This document shows, one piece after another, positions 1-6,478 of a stretch of 10,000 nucleotides of DNA (position 1 is the stretch's first letter; every line of letters starts with the position of its first letter). The translations under genes and the position numbers were made by a program. The notes below the pieces were generated by a model. It made no database searches, was not told the origin of the DNA, and saw nothing but the letters and a program-made list of their open reading frames with translations. The DNA comes from Flavobacterium sp. (GTDB lineage Bacteria; Bacteroidota; Bacteroidia; Flavobacteriales; Flavobacteriaceae): positions 1 to 10,000 of the forward strand of contig NZ_JAIWOF010000072.1 of the NCBI RefSeq assembly GCF_020217025.1, read 5' to 3'.

Positions 1-909
1 TGTTCCATAATTGACTAAAACCAAGGCTTGATTTTTATGTACACCTGCATCACCAAAACGTTTTCCTTTAAAACCAGCTTGTTCAATTAACCAACCTGCA
101 GGAACTTTTACTTCGGTTTCTGAAACTACATAATGCGGCATTTCTGGGTGAAGTGCTTTTGCTTTTTCGTAAGCTTCTTTTGCGATGATTGGGTTTTTAA
201 AGAAACTTCCGCTATTGCCTAATTCTTTCGGATCAGGTAATTTACTTTGACGAATGGCAATCACAGCGTTGCTAACGTCTTTTAAGGTTGGGTTTTGTAT
301 ATTTTGATGTTGTAATTCGGTTTCAATTGCACCGTAAGTAGTAGAAACTTTATGATTTCTCTTCGTTAATTTAAAACTGACAGAAGTAATGATATATTGA
401 TTTTTCAATTCGTTTTTGAAAACACTTTCACGGTATTCGAATTTACATTGCGCATTGGTGAAAGTTTCGATTTCTAATGATTTCAGGTTTAAAGCATCAC
501 AAGAAAACATAGTATCTTTAATTTCTACACCATAAGCTCCAATGTTTTGAATTGGAGTTGTGCCTACATTTCCAGGAATTAAGGATAAATTTTCAATCCC
601 GCCAAAATTTTGATTGATGCACCAAAGTACAAACTCGTGCCAATTTTCGCCAGCTTGTGCTTTTACGATAGCAAAATCATCATTTTCTTCAACAATTTCT
701 CTTCCTTTTAAATTCACATGAACTACTAATTTTTGAATGTCTTGCGTTAACAACATATTGCTTCCGCCACCCAAAATAAAAATATCGTTGTTTTTTGTCA
801 ACACTTCTTTTAATTCGTTGATAGAACTTACCGAAACAAATTGTTTGGCTTTGGCGTCAATTCCAAAAGTGTTGTAGTTTTTTAGAGAGAAATTAGTTTG
901 AATATTCAT
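1..909 (-). CDS. murB: UDP-N-acetylenolpyruvoylglucosamine reductase MurB, 3' end cut by window edge
   Basis: FAD- and NADPH-dependent cytoplasmic enzyme that reduces UDP-GlcNAc-enolpyruvate to UDP-MurNAc, the second committed step of peptidoglycan precursor synthesis. The reading frame is open from an ATG at 909 to position 1, giving 303 residues with no stop; the C-terminus lies to the left of the window. Visible signatures are the FAD-binding ILGGGSN segment (about residues 45-51), IPGNVGTTPIQNIGAYG (111-127), EYRES with the conserved Arg160, and GNSGSFFKNP (231-240) whose Ser235 matches the proton-donating serine of the family. Family members are about 300-350 aa, so roughly 30-45 residues are missing, including the expected catalytic Glu near the C-terminus. 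It lies 37 bases downstream of recF on the same strand. A TACATTTG element in that gap suggests it may also have its own promoter. Identification is firm from motifs; the exact end cannot be seen. Confidence 0.96.
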   Translation of the reverse strand, partial: MNIQTNFSLKNYNTFGIDAKAKQFVSVSSINELKEVLTKNNDIFILGGGSNMLLTQDIQKLVVHVNLKGREIVEENDDFAIVKAQAGENWHEFVLWCINQNFGGIENLSLIPGNVGTTPIQNIGAYGVEIKDTMFSCDALNLKSLEIETFTNAQCKFEYRESVFKNELKNQYIITSVSFKLTKRNHKVSTTYGAIETELQHQNIQNPTLKDVSNAVIAIRQSKLPDPKELGNSGSFFKNPIIAKEAYEKAKALHPEMPHYVVSETEVKVPAGWLIEQAGFKGKRFGDAGVHKNQALVLVNYGT

Positions 910-926
910 AGTAGAATAATTTTTTT

Positions 927-934
927 CAAATGTA
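927..934 (-). promoter_or_regulatory. Candidate -7 promoter element for murB
   Basis: Read on the minus strand this is TACATTTG, a full match to the Bacteroidota -7 consensus TAnnTTTG, 17 bases before the murB ATG. No TTG at the expected -33 spacing is visible, because that position falls in the end of recF. It may be a weak internal promoter or a chance match in AT-rich DNA. Confidence 0.4.
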
Positions 935-946
935 ATATTATGAATT

Positions 947-2026
947 TTAAATCGGAAATATTTTATACGATTGATGCGTTTCTTTAATAATTATCTCCGT
1001 TCGTTCGGCATGCGTGTCGGAAATAAAAATTTGTCCAAAAACAGCATCATTCACCATGGTTACTATTTTTTGCACACGTGTTTCGTCTAATTTATCGAAA
1101 ATATCATCAAAAAGTAAAATGGGTAATTCGCCACTTTGTTTTTTCATAAATTCGAATTGAGCCAATTTTAAAGCAATCAAAAATGATTTTTGTTGGCCTT
1201 GCGAACCAAATTTCTTGATCGGGAAACCATCAATTTCAAAAACCAAATCGTCTTTATGAATTCCGACGCTGGTATATTGAATAATTCTATCTTTTTGAAG
1301 TGATTCTTCTAAAAGGGATAGTAATTCTTTTTCGAACAACTGACTTTCATATCGCAAAGCAACTGATTCATTTCCGCCTGAAATATCGGTGTGATGTTTT
1401 TGGAAAATCGGAATGAAATCGTTTAAAAATTGGTTCCTTTTTTCGAAGATTAATTGCCCGGTTTCGCTTAATAATTCGTTGTAAATAGCTAAATTATCTG
1501 CATCAAAAGTTTGGTTTAAAGCGAAGTATTTCAATAAAGCATTGCGCTGCGCTAATGTTTTTTGATATTGAATCAGCAATTGTAAATATTGGTTGTCTAA
1601 AGTTCCAATAACACTATCAATAAATTTCCTTCTTGTTTCGCTTCCTTCCACAATCAAATCGGCATCAGAAGGAGAAATAATCACTAACGGGATCAATCCT
1701 AAATGTTCCGAAAGCTTTTCATAGACTTTCCCGTTTCGCTTAATGGTTTTTTTTTGTCCTTTTTTTAAACTGCAAACAATTTTTTCTTCTTTTCCGTTTT
1801 TTTCAAGTAAAGCATCAATCACAAAAAACTCTTCGCCATGTTTGATATTTTGAACCGCTAACGGGTTGAAATAGCTTTTTCCGTAGGCCAAATGGTAAAT
1901 TGCATCTAAAATATTGGTTTTTCCAACGCCGTTTTTCCCAACAAAACAATTGATTTTAGCGTCAAAATCAAATTCGATTTGGGCTAAATTCTTATAATTA
2001 AGTAAAGATAACTGTTTTAAAAACAC
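947..2026 (-). CDS. recF: DNA replication and repair protein RecF
   Basis: SMC/ABC-like ATPase that binds at single-strand/double-strand DNA junctions and, with RecO and RecR, helps load RecA at stalled forks and gaps. The 359-aa product has the normal RecF length. Motifs seen: Walker A GKNGVGKT (30-37), the ABC signature region FGSQGQQKS (273-281), Walker [10 protein letters not shown] (303-311) followed by the D-loop KLDETR, and GIHKDD (255-260), which corresponds to the conserved GPHRDD of other RecF proteins. The start is a GTG (2026-2024): [14 protein letters not shown] aligns with the usual RecF N-terminus and no ATG is available in frame just upstream. The gene is divergent from the TPR gene, and murB follows 37 bases downstream. 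There is no dnaA or dnaN beside it, so this is not the classical dnaA-dnaN-recF arrangement. Confidence 0.97.
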   Translation of the reverse strand: MFLKQLSLLNYKNLAQIEFDFDAKINCFVGKNGVGKTNILDAIYHLAYGKSYFNPLAVQNIKHGEEFFVIDALLEKNGKEEKIVCSLKKGQKKTIKRNGKVYEKLSEHLGLIPLVIISPSDADLIVEGSETRRKFIDSVIGTLDNQYLQLLIQYQKTLAQRNALLKYFALNQTFDADNLAIYNELLSETGQLIFEKRNQFLNDFIPIFQKHHTDISGGNESVALRYESQLFEKELLSLLEESLQKDRIIQYTSVGIHKDDLVFEIDGFPIKKFGSQGQQKSFLIALKLAQFEFMKKQSGELPILLFDDIFDKLDETRVQKIVTMVNDAVFGQIFISDTHAERTEIIIKETHQSYKIFPI

Positions 2027-2068
2027 AATAAATAAGGGTTGTTAGATGACTAAAAGTAAGACTTCCTG

Positions 2069-2103
2069 CAAAAGTAAATTGAAAATCTTAAAAATATCTA
2101 CAA
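2069..2103 (-). promoter_or_regulatory. Candidate recF promoter (TTG, 24-base spacer, TACTTTTG)
   Basis: On the minus strand, TACTTTTG (2076 down to 2069) matches the -7 consensus TAnnTTTG exactly. A TTG (2103 down to 2101) lies upstream with a 24-base spacer, one base longer than the usual 17-23 range. This would give a short leader of roughly 35-40 bases before the GTG start of recF. It is the best match in the minus-strand orientation of this intergenic region. Confidence 0.55.
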
Positions 2104-2131
2104 AAATGGTTTTAAATTTTAATAAAAATTA

Positions 2132-2139
2132 TATTTTTG
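2132..2139 (+). promoter_or_regulatory. Candidate -7 promoter element for the TPR-ribH transcription unit
   Basis: TATTTTTG matches TAnnTTTG and is followed by GCACC and an A-rich leader (ATTAAATTAAAAATAA) directly before the ATG at 2162, as is typical of flavobacterial genes. The predicted leader is under 20 bases. I do not see a clear TTG -33 element at the expected distance. Confidence 0.55.
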
Positions 2140-2161
2140 CACCTCATTAAATTAAAAATAA

Positions 2162-2947
2162 ATGGCAACATATAACAAAAGAGGTTACAAAGCTCCAAAA
2201 CCTGAAGAAGCAAAAGTTGAAAACGAGTTTGACGAAGTAGAAGCAGTTGATGTACAAGATAGTACTACAGCTGAGGTTTTTAATACTTTGGATGAGACAG
2301 CTTCAAAAACTGAGGATTGGGTAGCTAAAAATCAAAAATTACTTTTAGGTATTGTAGGTGCAATTGCGATTGGAACATTAGGATACTTATTATTCAATCG
2401 TTTTGTTGTTGAGCCTAAAGAAGAAAAAGCAGCAAACGAAATTTTTCAAGCGCAACAATTCTTTCAACAAGCTGTTGATGCTACAGAGAAAAACGATTCA
2501 TTATACAATTTAGCACTTAAAGGTGGTGAAGGTAAATTAGGTTTCCTTGCGGTAGCGGAACAATATTCAGGAACTGCAGCTGGGAACTTAGCTAATTACC
2601 ATGCTGGTATGGCTTATTTAAACTTAGGTGATTTTAAAAATGCTATTGCTTATTTAGAAAAATTTAAATCGGATGATGCTGTTTTAAAACCAATCGCTTT
2701 AGGAGCTATTGGAGATGCTTTATCAGAAACTAATAAAGTGGATGATGCGATTTCTTACTACAAGAAAGCAGCTGAAGCTTCTGAAAATGATTTTACTACG
2801 CCAAGATACTTGTTTAAAGCAGCTCAGTTATATGTGACTGCAGGAAAAAAAGCAGAGGCTAACAAGTTATTTGTAGAAATCAAAGAAAAATATGAAACTT
2901 CTAAAGAAGGAATGAATATTGACGCTTTCATTGCAATGACAGAATAA
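2162..2947 (+). CDS. Membrane-anchored tetratricopeptide-repeat protein (YfgM-like)
   Basis: Probable inner-membrane protein with a TPR domain; specific function not established. The 261 residues begin with a hydrophilic, acidic segment of about 55 residues. One membrane helix follows (about 59-79, KLLLGIVGAIAIGTLGYLLF), then a helical domain with TPR-like pairs: NYHAGMAYLNLGDFKNAIAYLEKF (145-168), GAIGDALSETNKVDDAISYYKKA (181-203) and LFKAAQLYVTAGKKAEANKLF (217-237). There is no signal peptide, and the lysine before the helix suggests N-in topology, which would place the TPRs in the periplasm. That layout resembles E. coli YfgM, an ancillary SecYEG subunit and chaperone-network partner. The resemblance is architectural only. 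ribH starts two bases after its stop, so the two are surely co-transcribed, though no functional link to riboflavin is evident. The A-rich sequence before the ATG and the absence of an upstream in-frame ATG support the start. Confidence 0.85.
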   Translation: MATYNKRGYKAPKPEEAKVENEFDEVEAVDVQDSTTAEVFNTLDETASKTEDWVAKNQKLLLGIVGAIAIGTLGYLLFNRFVVEPKEEKAANEIFQAQQFFQQAVDATEKNDSLYNLALKGGEGKLGFLAVAEQYSGTAAGNLANYHAGMAYLNLGDFKNAIAYLEKFKSDDAVLKPIALGAIGDALSETNKVDDAISYYKKAAEASENDFTTPRYLFKAAQLYVTAGKKAEANKLFVEIKEKYETSKEGMNIDAFIAMTE

Positions 2948-2949
2948 TA

Positions 2950-3435
2950 ATGGCAACAGAAAATAAAAATTTATCCAATTACGATAAAAACACAATCCCA
3001 AACGCGAAAGATTTTCGGTTTGGGATTGTTGTTTCAGAATGGAACGAACAAGTAACAGAAGGTTTGTATAACGGAGCTTTCGCTGCGTTAACCGATTGTG
3101 GTGCATTACCAGAAAACATTATTCGTTGGAATGTGCCAGGTAGTTTCGAATTGATTTTCGGAGCGCGCCAAATGCACGAAAAATTAGAGCTTGATGCTGT
3201 AATTGTAATTGGTTGTGTAATTAAAGGTGAAACGATGCATTTCGAGTTTGTATGCGAAGGTGTTACTCAAGGTATGAAAGACTTAAATCTTTTATACGAT
3301 GTACCCACCATCTTTTGTGTGCTAACCGATAACAACATGCAACAATCGTTAGATAGAAGTGGAGGAAAACACGGAAACAAAGGAGTAGAAGCAGCAATTG
3401 CGGCTATTAAAATGGTAGATTTGAATAGAAAATAA
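2950..3435 (+). CDS. ribH: 6,7-dimethyl-8-ribityllumazine synthase RibH
   Basis: Penultimate enzyme of riboflavin synthesis: it condenses 5-amino-6-(D-ribitylamino)uracil with 3,4-dihydroxy-2-butanone 4-phosphate to give lumazine, acting as a large cytoplasmic oligomer. The 161-aa length fits the family. Recognisable elements are VVSEWNEQV (27-35) with the aromatic substrate-stacking position Trp31, the VPGSFEL loop (62-68), GCVIKGETMHFEFV (89-101) with GET phosphate-binding residues and catalytic-type His98, FCVLT (122-126), and SLDRSGGKHGNKGVEAA (133-149) with Arg136 and Lys144. All expected active-site positions are present. It is the second gene of a two-gene unit with the TPR protein and is closed by an intrinsic terminator 27 bases after the stop. 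No FMN riboswitch is seen upstream of the pair. Confidence 0.97.
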   Translation: MATENKNLSNYDKNTIPNAKDFRFGIVVSEWNEQVTEGLYNGAFAALTDCGALPENIIRWNVPGSFELIFGARQMHEKLELDAVIVIGCVIKGETMHFEFVCEGVTQGMKDLNLLYDVPTIFCVLTDNNMQQSLDRSGGKHGNKGVEAAIAAIKMVDLNRK

Positions 3436-3462
3436 AAGGATTTCCTTTAAAATCAATATACT

Positions 3463-3488
3463 AATCCCGATTTTCATCGGGATTTTTT
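3463..3488 (+). terminator. Rho-independent terminator after ribH
   Basis: The perfect 9-bp stem AATCCCGAT / ATCGGGATT with a four-base TTTC loop is followed directly by a run of T (3483-3488, two of which are in the stem). It sits 27 bases after the ribH stop and before the next promoter, so it separates the TPR-ribH unit from the mutL operon. Confidence 0.92.
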
Positions 3489-3500
3489 GTTAACAAAAAT

Positions 3501-3534
3501 TTGGAGGTTAAACGCATAAAAATCCCTAAATTTG
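3501..3534 (+). promoter_or_regulatory. Promoter of the mutL operon (TTG, 23-base spacer, TAAATTTG)
   Basis: TTG at 3501-3503 and TAAATTTG at 3527-3534 are separated by 23 bases, fitting the Bacteroidota TTG-N17-23-TAnnTTTG promoter. It is the most complete promoter match in the window. Transcription would start near 3540, leaving a leader of only about ten bases before the ATG at 3551. Its position just after the ribH terminator agrees with a new transcription unit. Confidence 0.7.
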
Positions 3535-3550
3535 AAAAAAATAATGCGTT

Positions 3551-3844
3551 ATGTTTAAGTTGGGAAAAGGTAGATTACCAAAAAATAAAAGATTTAATTA
3601 CACACCTCGTCATTACGAAGGTAAAACGGTAGATAATCCATTTGATTTTGATTCTGCAATACGACGCGATAGAGAAACCGCAAGTTATAATGACATGAGA
3701 GCAATGTGGAGCGATGCTAGAGACGCTAGTAGGAACAGAAAGAATCGCTCTTTCAATATGCGTGTTATTATCATTGCCTTAATTTTGGTGTTGATCTTTT
3801 TCTTTATCATCGATTTTGATTTTTCCATATTTAGAAGAAAATAA
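3551..3844 (+). CDS. Small C-tail-anchored membrane protein, function unknown (often mislabelled a riboflavin synthase subunit)
   Basis: A 97-aa protein of unknown function. About 70 hydrophilic, strongly basic residues, rich in Lys/Arg and aromatics (RFNYTPRHYEGK, 14-25), are followed by one membrane helix (about 72-89, VIIIALILVLIFFFIIDF) and a short tail ending IFRRK. The N-terminus should stay in the cytoplasm. I recall short flavobacterial proteins of this shape, with an N-terminal YTPR-like motif and a terminal IIDFD(L/F)SIF, carried in databases as 'riboflavin synthase subunit beta'. Nothing in the sequence resembles lumazine or riboflavin synthase; that name probably spread from the adjacent ribH. 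The gene has its own promoter, is separated from ribH by a terminator, and overlaps mutL by one base (TAATG). It therefore belongs to the mutL operon. ATG 3551 is the only plausible start, since an in-frame stop lies three codons upstream. Confidence 0.85.
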   Translation: MFKLGKGRLPKNKRFNYTPRHYEGKTVDNPFDFDSAIRRDRETASYNDMRAMWSDARDASRNRKNRSFNMRVIIIALILVLIFFFIIDFDFSIFRRK

Positions 3845-5700
3845 TGGCAGCGAGTATTATTCAACTTTTACCCGATCATGTTGCCAATCAAATTGCTGCG
3901 GGAGAAGTGGTGCAACGCCCTGCTTCTGTAGTGAAAGAGTTGCTGGAAAATGCCGTTGATGCCAAATCAACCGATATCAAATTAATCGTTAAAGAAGCTG
4001 GTAAAACGCTAGTTCAAGTTATTGATAATGGTTTAGGTATGAATACAACCGATGCGCGTTTGTGCTTCGAACGCCATGCTACATCTAAAATCCGAAAAGC
4101 AGAAGATTTATTTGATTTGCATACCAAAGGTTTTCGTGGCGAAGCATTGGCTTCCATTGCTGCGATTGCTCATGTGGAATTAAAAACAAAGCAAGACCAA
4201 GAAGAACTTGGAACTCATATTGTTATTGAAGGTAGTAAATTGGTAACCCAAGACGTAGCGGTTTTACCAAAAGGGACTTCTTTTGCAGTTAAGAATTTGT
4301 TTTTCAATATTCCAGCTAGAAGAAATTTCTTGAAATCGGAAACGGTAGAATTTCGTCATATAATGGATGAATTCCAACGTGTAGCGATGGCACATCCGTC
4401 GATTTCGTTTACTTTGATCCATAACGGAAGTGAATTGTATAATTTACCAAGTTCCAATTACCGTCAAAGAATCGTCAATATTTTTGGTGGAAAAACGAAT
4501 GAAAAATTAGTTCCAGTTTCTGAAGAAACCGAATTAATTACCATTTCAGGATTTGTAGGAAAACCCGAATTCGCTAAAAAGAGTAGAGGCGAACAGTTTT
4601 TCTTTGTGAACGATAGATATATCAAGAGTGCGTATTTGCATCATGCGATTATGAGCGCTTATGAAGGATTATTGAAAGAAGGCAATCAACCAAGTTATTT
4701 CTTGTATTTGCAAGTGCCACCGCATACGATTGATATTAACATTCATCCAACCAAAACCGAAATTAAGTTCGACGACGAACATTCGTTATATGCTATTTTG
4801 CGTTCGGCTGTTAAGCATAGTTTAGGACAATTTAATGTGGCACCCGTTTTAGATTTTGAACGCGATGCTAATTTAGACACACCTTACGAATATAAAAACA
4901 GAGAAGCCGATTTTCCAACGATTCAAGTGGATTCGAATTTTAATCCATTTGCATCTGAAAAACCGAGTTCGAAACCGTTGTCTTCTTTTGGAAGTTATAA
5001 AAGAGAAAGTACAACGGCGAGTTGGGAAAGTTTGTATGTTGGGTTAAAACAAGATACACAAGAAATAGAAGCTTTTTCATTTGAAAGTGAAGAAGTTACG
5101 AGTAAATTGTTTGATGATGATGTGATAGAAACCAAAACCACTTCAACCTATCAAATTCATAAAAAATATATTGTTAGTGCTATAAAATCGGGAATGTTGG
5201 TTATTGATCAAGGAAGAGCGCACCAACGTGTGTTATATGAACAATTTCTGACTAATATTACAGTTCAGAAAGCATCGAGCCAACAATTGCTATTTCCGTT
5301 GGAATTGTATTTCTCTTCTGATGAGATGATTTTATTGAAAGAATTACAATCGTCTTTAGAAAATACCGGATTTGTTTTTGATGCTTTCAATAGTGATTCC
5401 GTTCAAATTTCAGGATTACCAATTGGAATGACGGAGAGTGAAGTTTCTATTGTTTTAGAAGAATTGATTGGAAATTTACAAAATGAAATTCCAGAAAGTA
5501 GTTTTTCACAAAGTGATAGTATTGCCAAATCGATGGCAAAAAGTATGGCTGTTAAAACCGGAACTTATTTAACCGAAAAGGAGCAAGAAAATTTAGTAAA
5601 TTCTTTATTTGCTTGTAAAGAGCCTAATGTTTCTCCTTTTCAAAAACCTACTTTTATCACGTTAACGGTAGAAGATTTAGATAAAAAATTTGCGATATGA
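3844..5700 (+). CDS. mutL: DNA mismatch repair protein MutL
   Basis: Matchmaker ATPase that couples MutS mismatch recognition to strand removal. The 618-aa product has a GHKL ATPase domain with IAAGEVVQRPASVVKELLEN (17-36; catalytic-type Glu32, Mg-binding Asn36), DNGLGM (61-66), RHATSKI (77-83) and GFRGEALAS (96-104). The S5-fold transducer domain follows, with HPTKTEIKF (301-309; Lys304). A low-complexity linker spans about 335-430, and the C-terminal dimerisation domain runs from about 435. QQLLFP (480-485) fits the sliding-clamp-binding motif. The C-terminal endonuclease motifs are strongly altered: DQGRAHQRVLYE (455-466) in place of DQHA-x2-E-x4-E, no ACR cysteine, and SPFQKP (597-602) in place of CPHGRP. 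This MutL may therefore be non-nicking. It overlaps the upstream small gene by one base and the next gene by four (ATGA), indicating translational coupling. Confidence 0.97.
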   Translation: MAASIIQLLPDHVANQIAAGEVVQRPASVVKELLENAVDAKSTDIKLIVKEAGKTLVQVIDNGLGMNTTDARLCFERHATSKIRKAEDLFDLHTKGFRGEALASIAAIAHVELKTKQDQEELGTHIVIEGSKLVTQDVAVLPKGTSFAVKNLFFNIPARRNFLKSETVEFRHIMDEFQRVAMAHPSISFTLIHNGSELYNLPSSNYRQRIVNIFGGKTNEKLVPVSEETELITISGFVGKPEFAKKSRGEQFFFVNDRYIKSAYLHHAIMSAYEGLLKEGNQPSYFLYLQVPPHTIDINIHPTKTEIKFDDEHSLYAILRSAVKHSLGQFNVAPVLDFERDANLDTPYEYKNREADFPTIQVDSNFNPFASEKPSSKPLSSFGSYKRESTTASWESLYVGLKQDTQEIEAFSFESEEVTSKLFDDDVIETKTTSTYQIHKKYIVSAIKSGMLVIDQGRAHQRVLYEQFLTNITVQKASSQQLLFPLELYFSSDEMILLKELQSSLENTGFVFDAFNSDSVQISGLPIGMTESEVSIVLEELIGNLQNEIPESSFSQSDSIAKSMAKSMAVKTGTYLTEKEQENLVNSLFACKEPNVSPFQKPTFITLTVEDLDKKFAI

Positions 5701-6440
5701 TGAACATGACCGAAACTGTAAAACAGTTATTAATTATTAATGTTTTATTTTTTATAGGAAGTTATTTTGTGCCACAAGCCAATGAATTATTAGCGCTTCA
5801 TTATTTTGAAAGTGATGGTTTTAAATTTTGGCAACCTATATCTTACATGTTCATGCACGGAAGTTTAATGCATATTTTCTTTAATATGTTTGCTTTGATT
5901 TCTTTTGGAAGTGCTTTAGAACATTTTTGGGGAGCAAAAAAGTTTTTGTTTTTCTATTTTTCTTGTGGATTGGGAGCAGCTATAATTCATTCAGGAGTAA
6001 ATTATTACTATTTTCATGATGGATTAAATGTTTTACTATCTCATAATATTGACAAAGGACAAATTATTGAACTTTTAAATCAAGGAAAATACGATACATC
6101 TTGGATAGAATTTATTTCACAAAGTGATTTAGAAAAAATGTATTCGTCTTATTTAACACCTGCTGTTGGAGCTTCAGGATCTATATACGGATTATTAGTG
6201 GCTTTTGCCTTTATGTTTCCTAATGCTGAGTTGATGATGATGTTTATTCCCGTTCCTATTAAAGCTAAATACTTTGTTCCTGTAATTGTCTTGTTAGATT
6301 TGTTTTCAGGAGTAACAGGTTATAGTATTTTTGGTGGAAATATTGCCCATTTCGCACACGTGGGCGGTGCATTAATTGGTTTTATTATGATGTGGTATTG
6401 GAAGAAAAATCAATTCAATCAAAATCGTTGGGATAGATAG
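5697..6440 (+). CDS. Rhomboid family intramembrane serine protease 1 (with pre-TM4 insertion)
   Basis: Polytopic inner-membrane serine protease expected to cleave transmembrane substrates. In its 247 residues the rhomboid hallmarks are intact: FMHGSLMHIFFN (52-63), giving the TM2 pattern His54-x4-His59-x3-Asn63; GASGSIYG (158-165) with the nucleophile Ser160; and AHFAHVGGALIG (217-228) with catalytic His221. Hydrophobic segments fit a six-helix core. Unlike rhomboid 2 it has about 55 mostly hydrophilic residues (about 101-156) between the third helix and the catalytic GASG helix. It has no C-terminal tail. The start overlaps the mutL stop as ATGA. A second ATG follows directly (5700) and a third at 5706, so the exact first residue could be M1, M2 or M4. 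Substrates are unknown. Confidence 0.93.
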   Translation: MMNMTETVKQLLIINVLFFIGSYFVPQANELLALHYFESDGFKFWQPISYMFMHGSLMHIFFNMFALISFGSALEHFWGAKKFLFFYFSCGLGAAIIHSGVNYYYFHDGLNVLLSHNIDKGQIIELLNQGKYDTSWIEFISQSDLEKMYSSYLTPAVGASGSIYGLLVAFAFMFPNAELMMMFIPVPIKAKYFVPVIVLLDLFSGVTGYSIFGGNIAHFAHVGGALIGFIMMWYWKKNQFNQNRWDR

Positions 6441-6478
6441 TTTTTTAGAAGATAGAAAAAAGAACAAAGAGAAAAGAA

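Noticed and set aside
2027..2161. Possible origin of replication near recF
   Set aside because: No DnaA-box cluster is visible and neither dnaA nor dnaN is adjacent; recF is commonly detached from the origin in Bacteroidota.
2867..3106. Minus-strand open frame of 79 codons
   Set aside because: It lies opposite the TPR gene end and ribH, has composition typical of an antisense shadow, and shows no recognisable motif.
3435..3448. AAAGGATTTCCTTT palindrome just after ribH
   Set aside because: The loop is too short for a useful hairpin, and a much better terminator lies 15 bases downstream.
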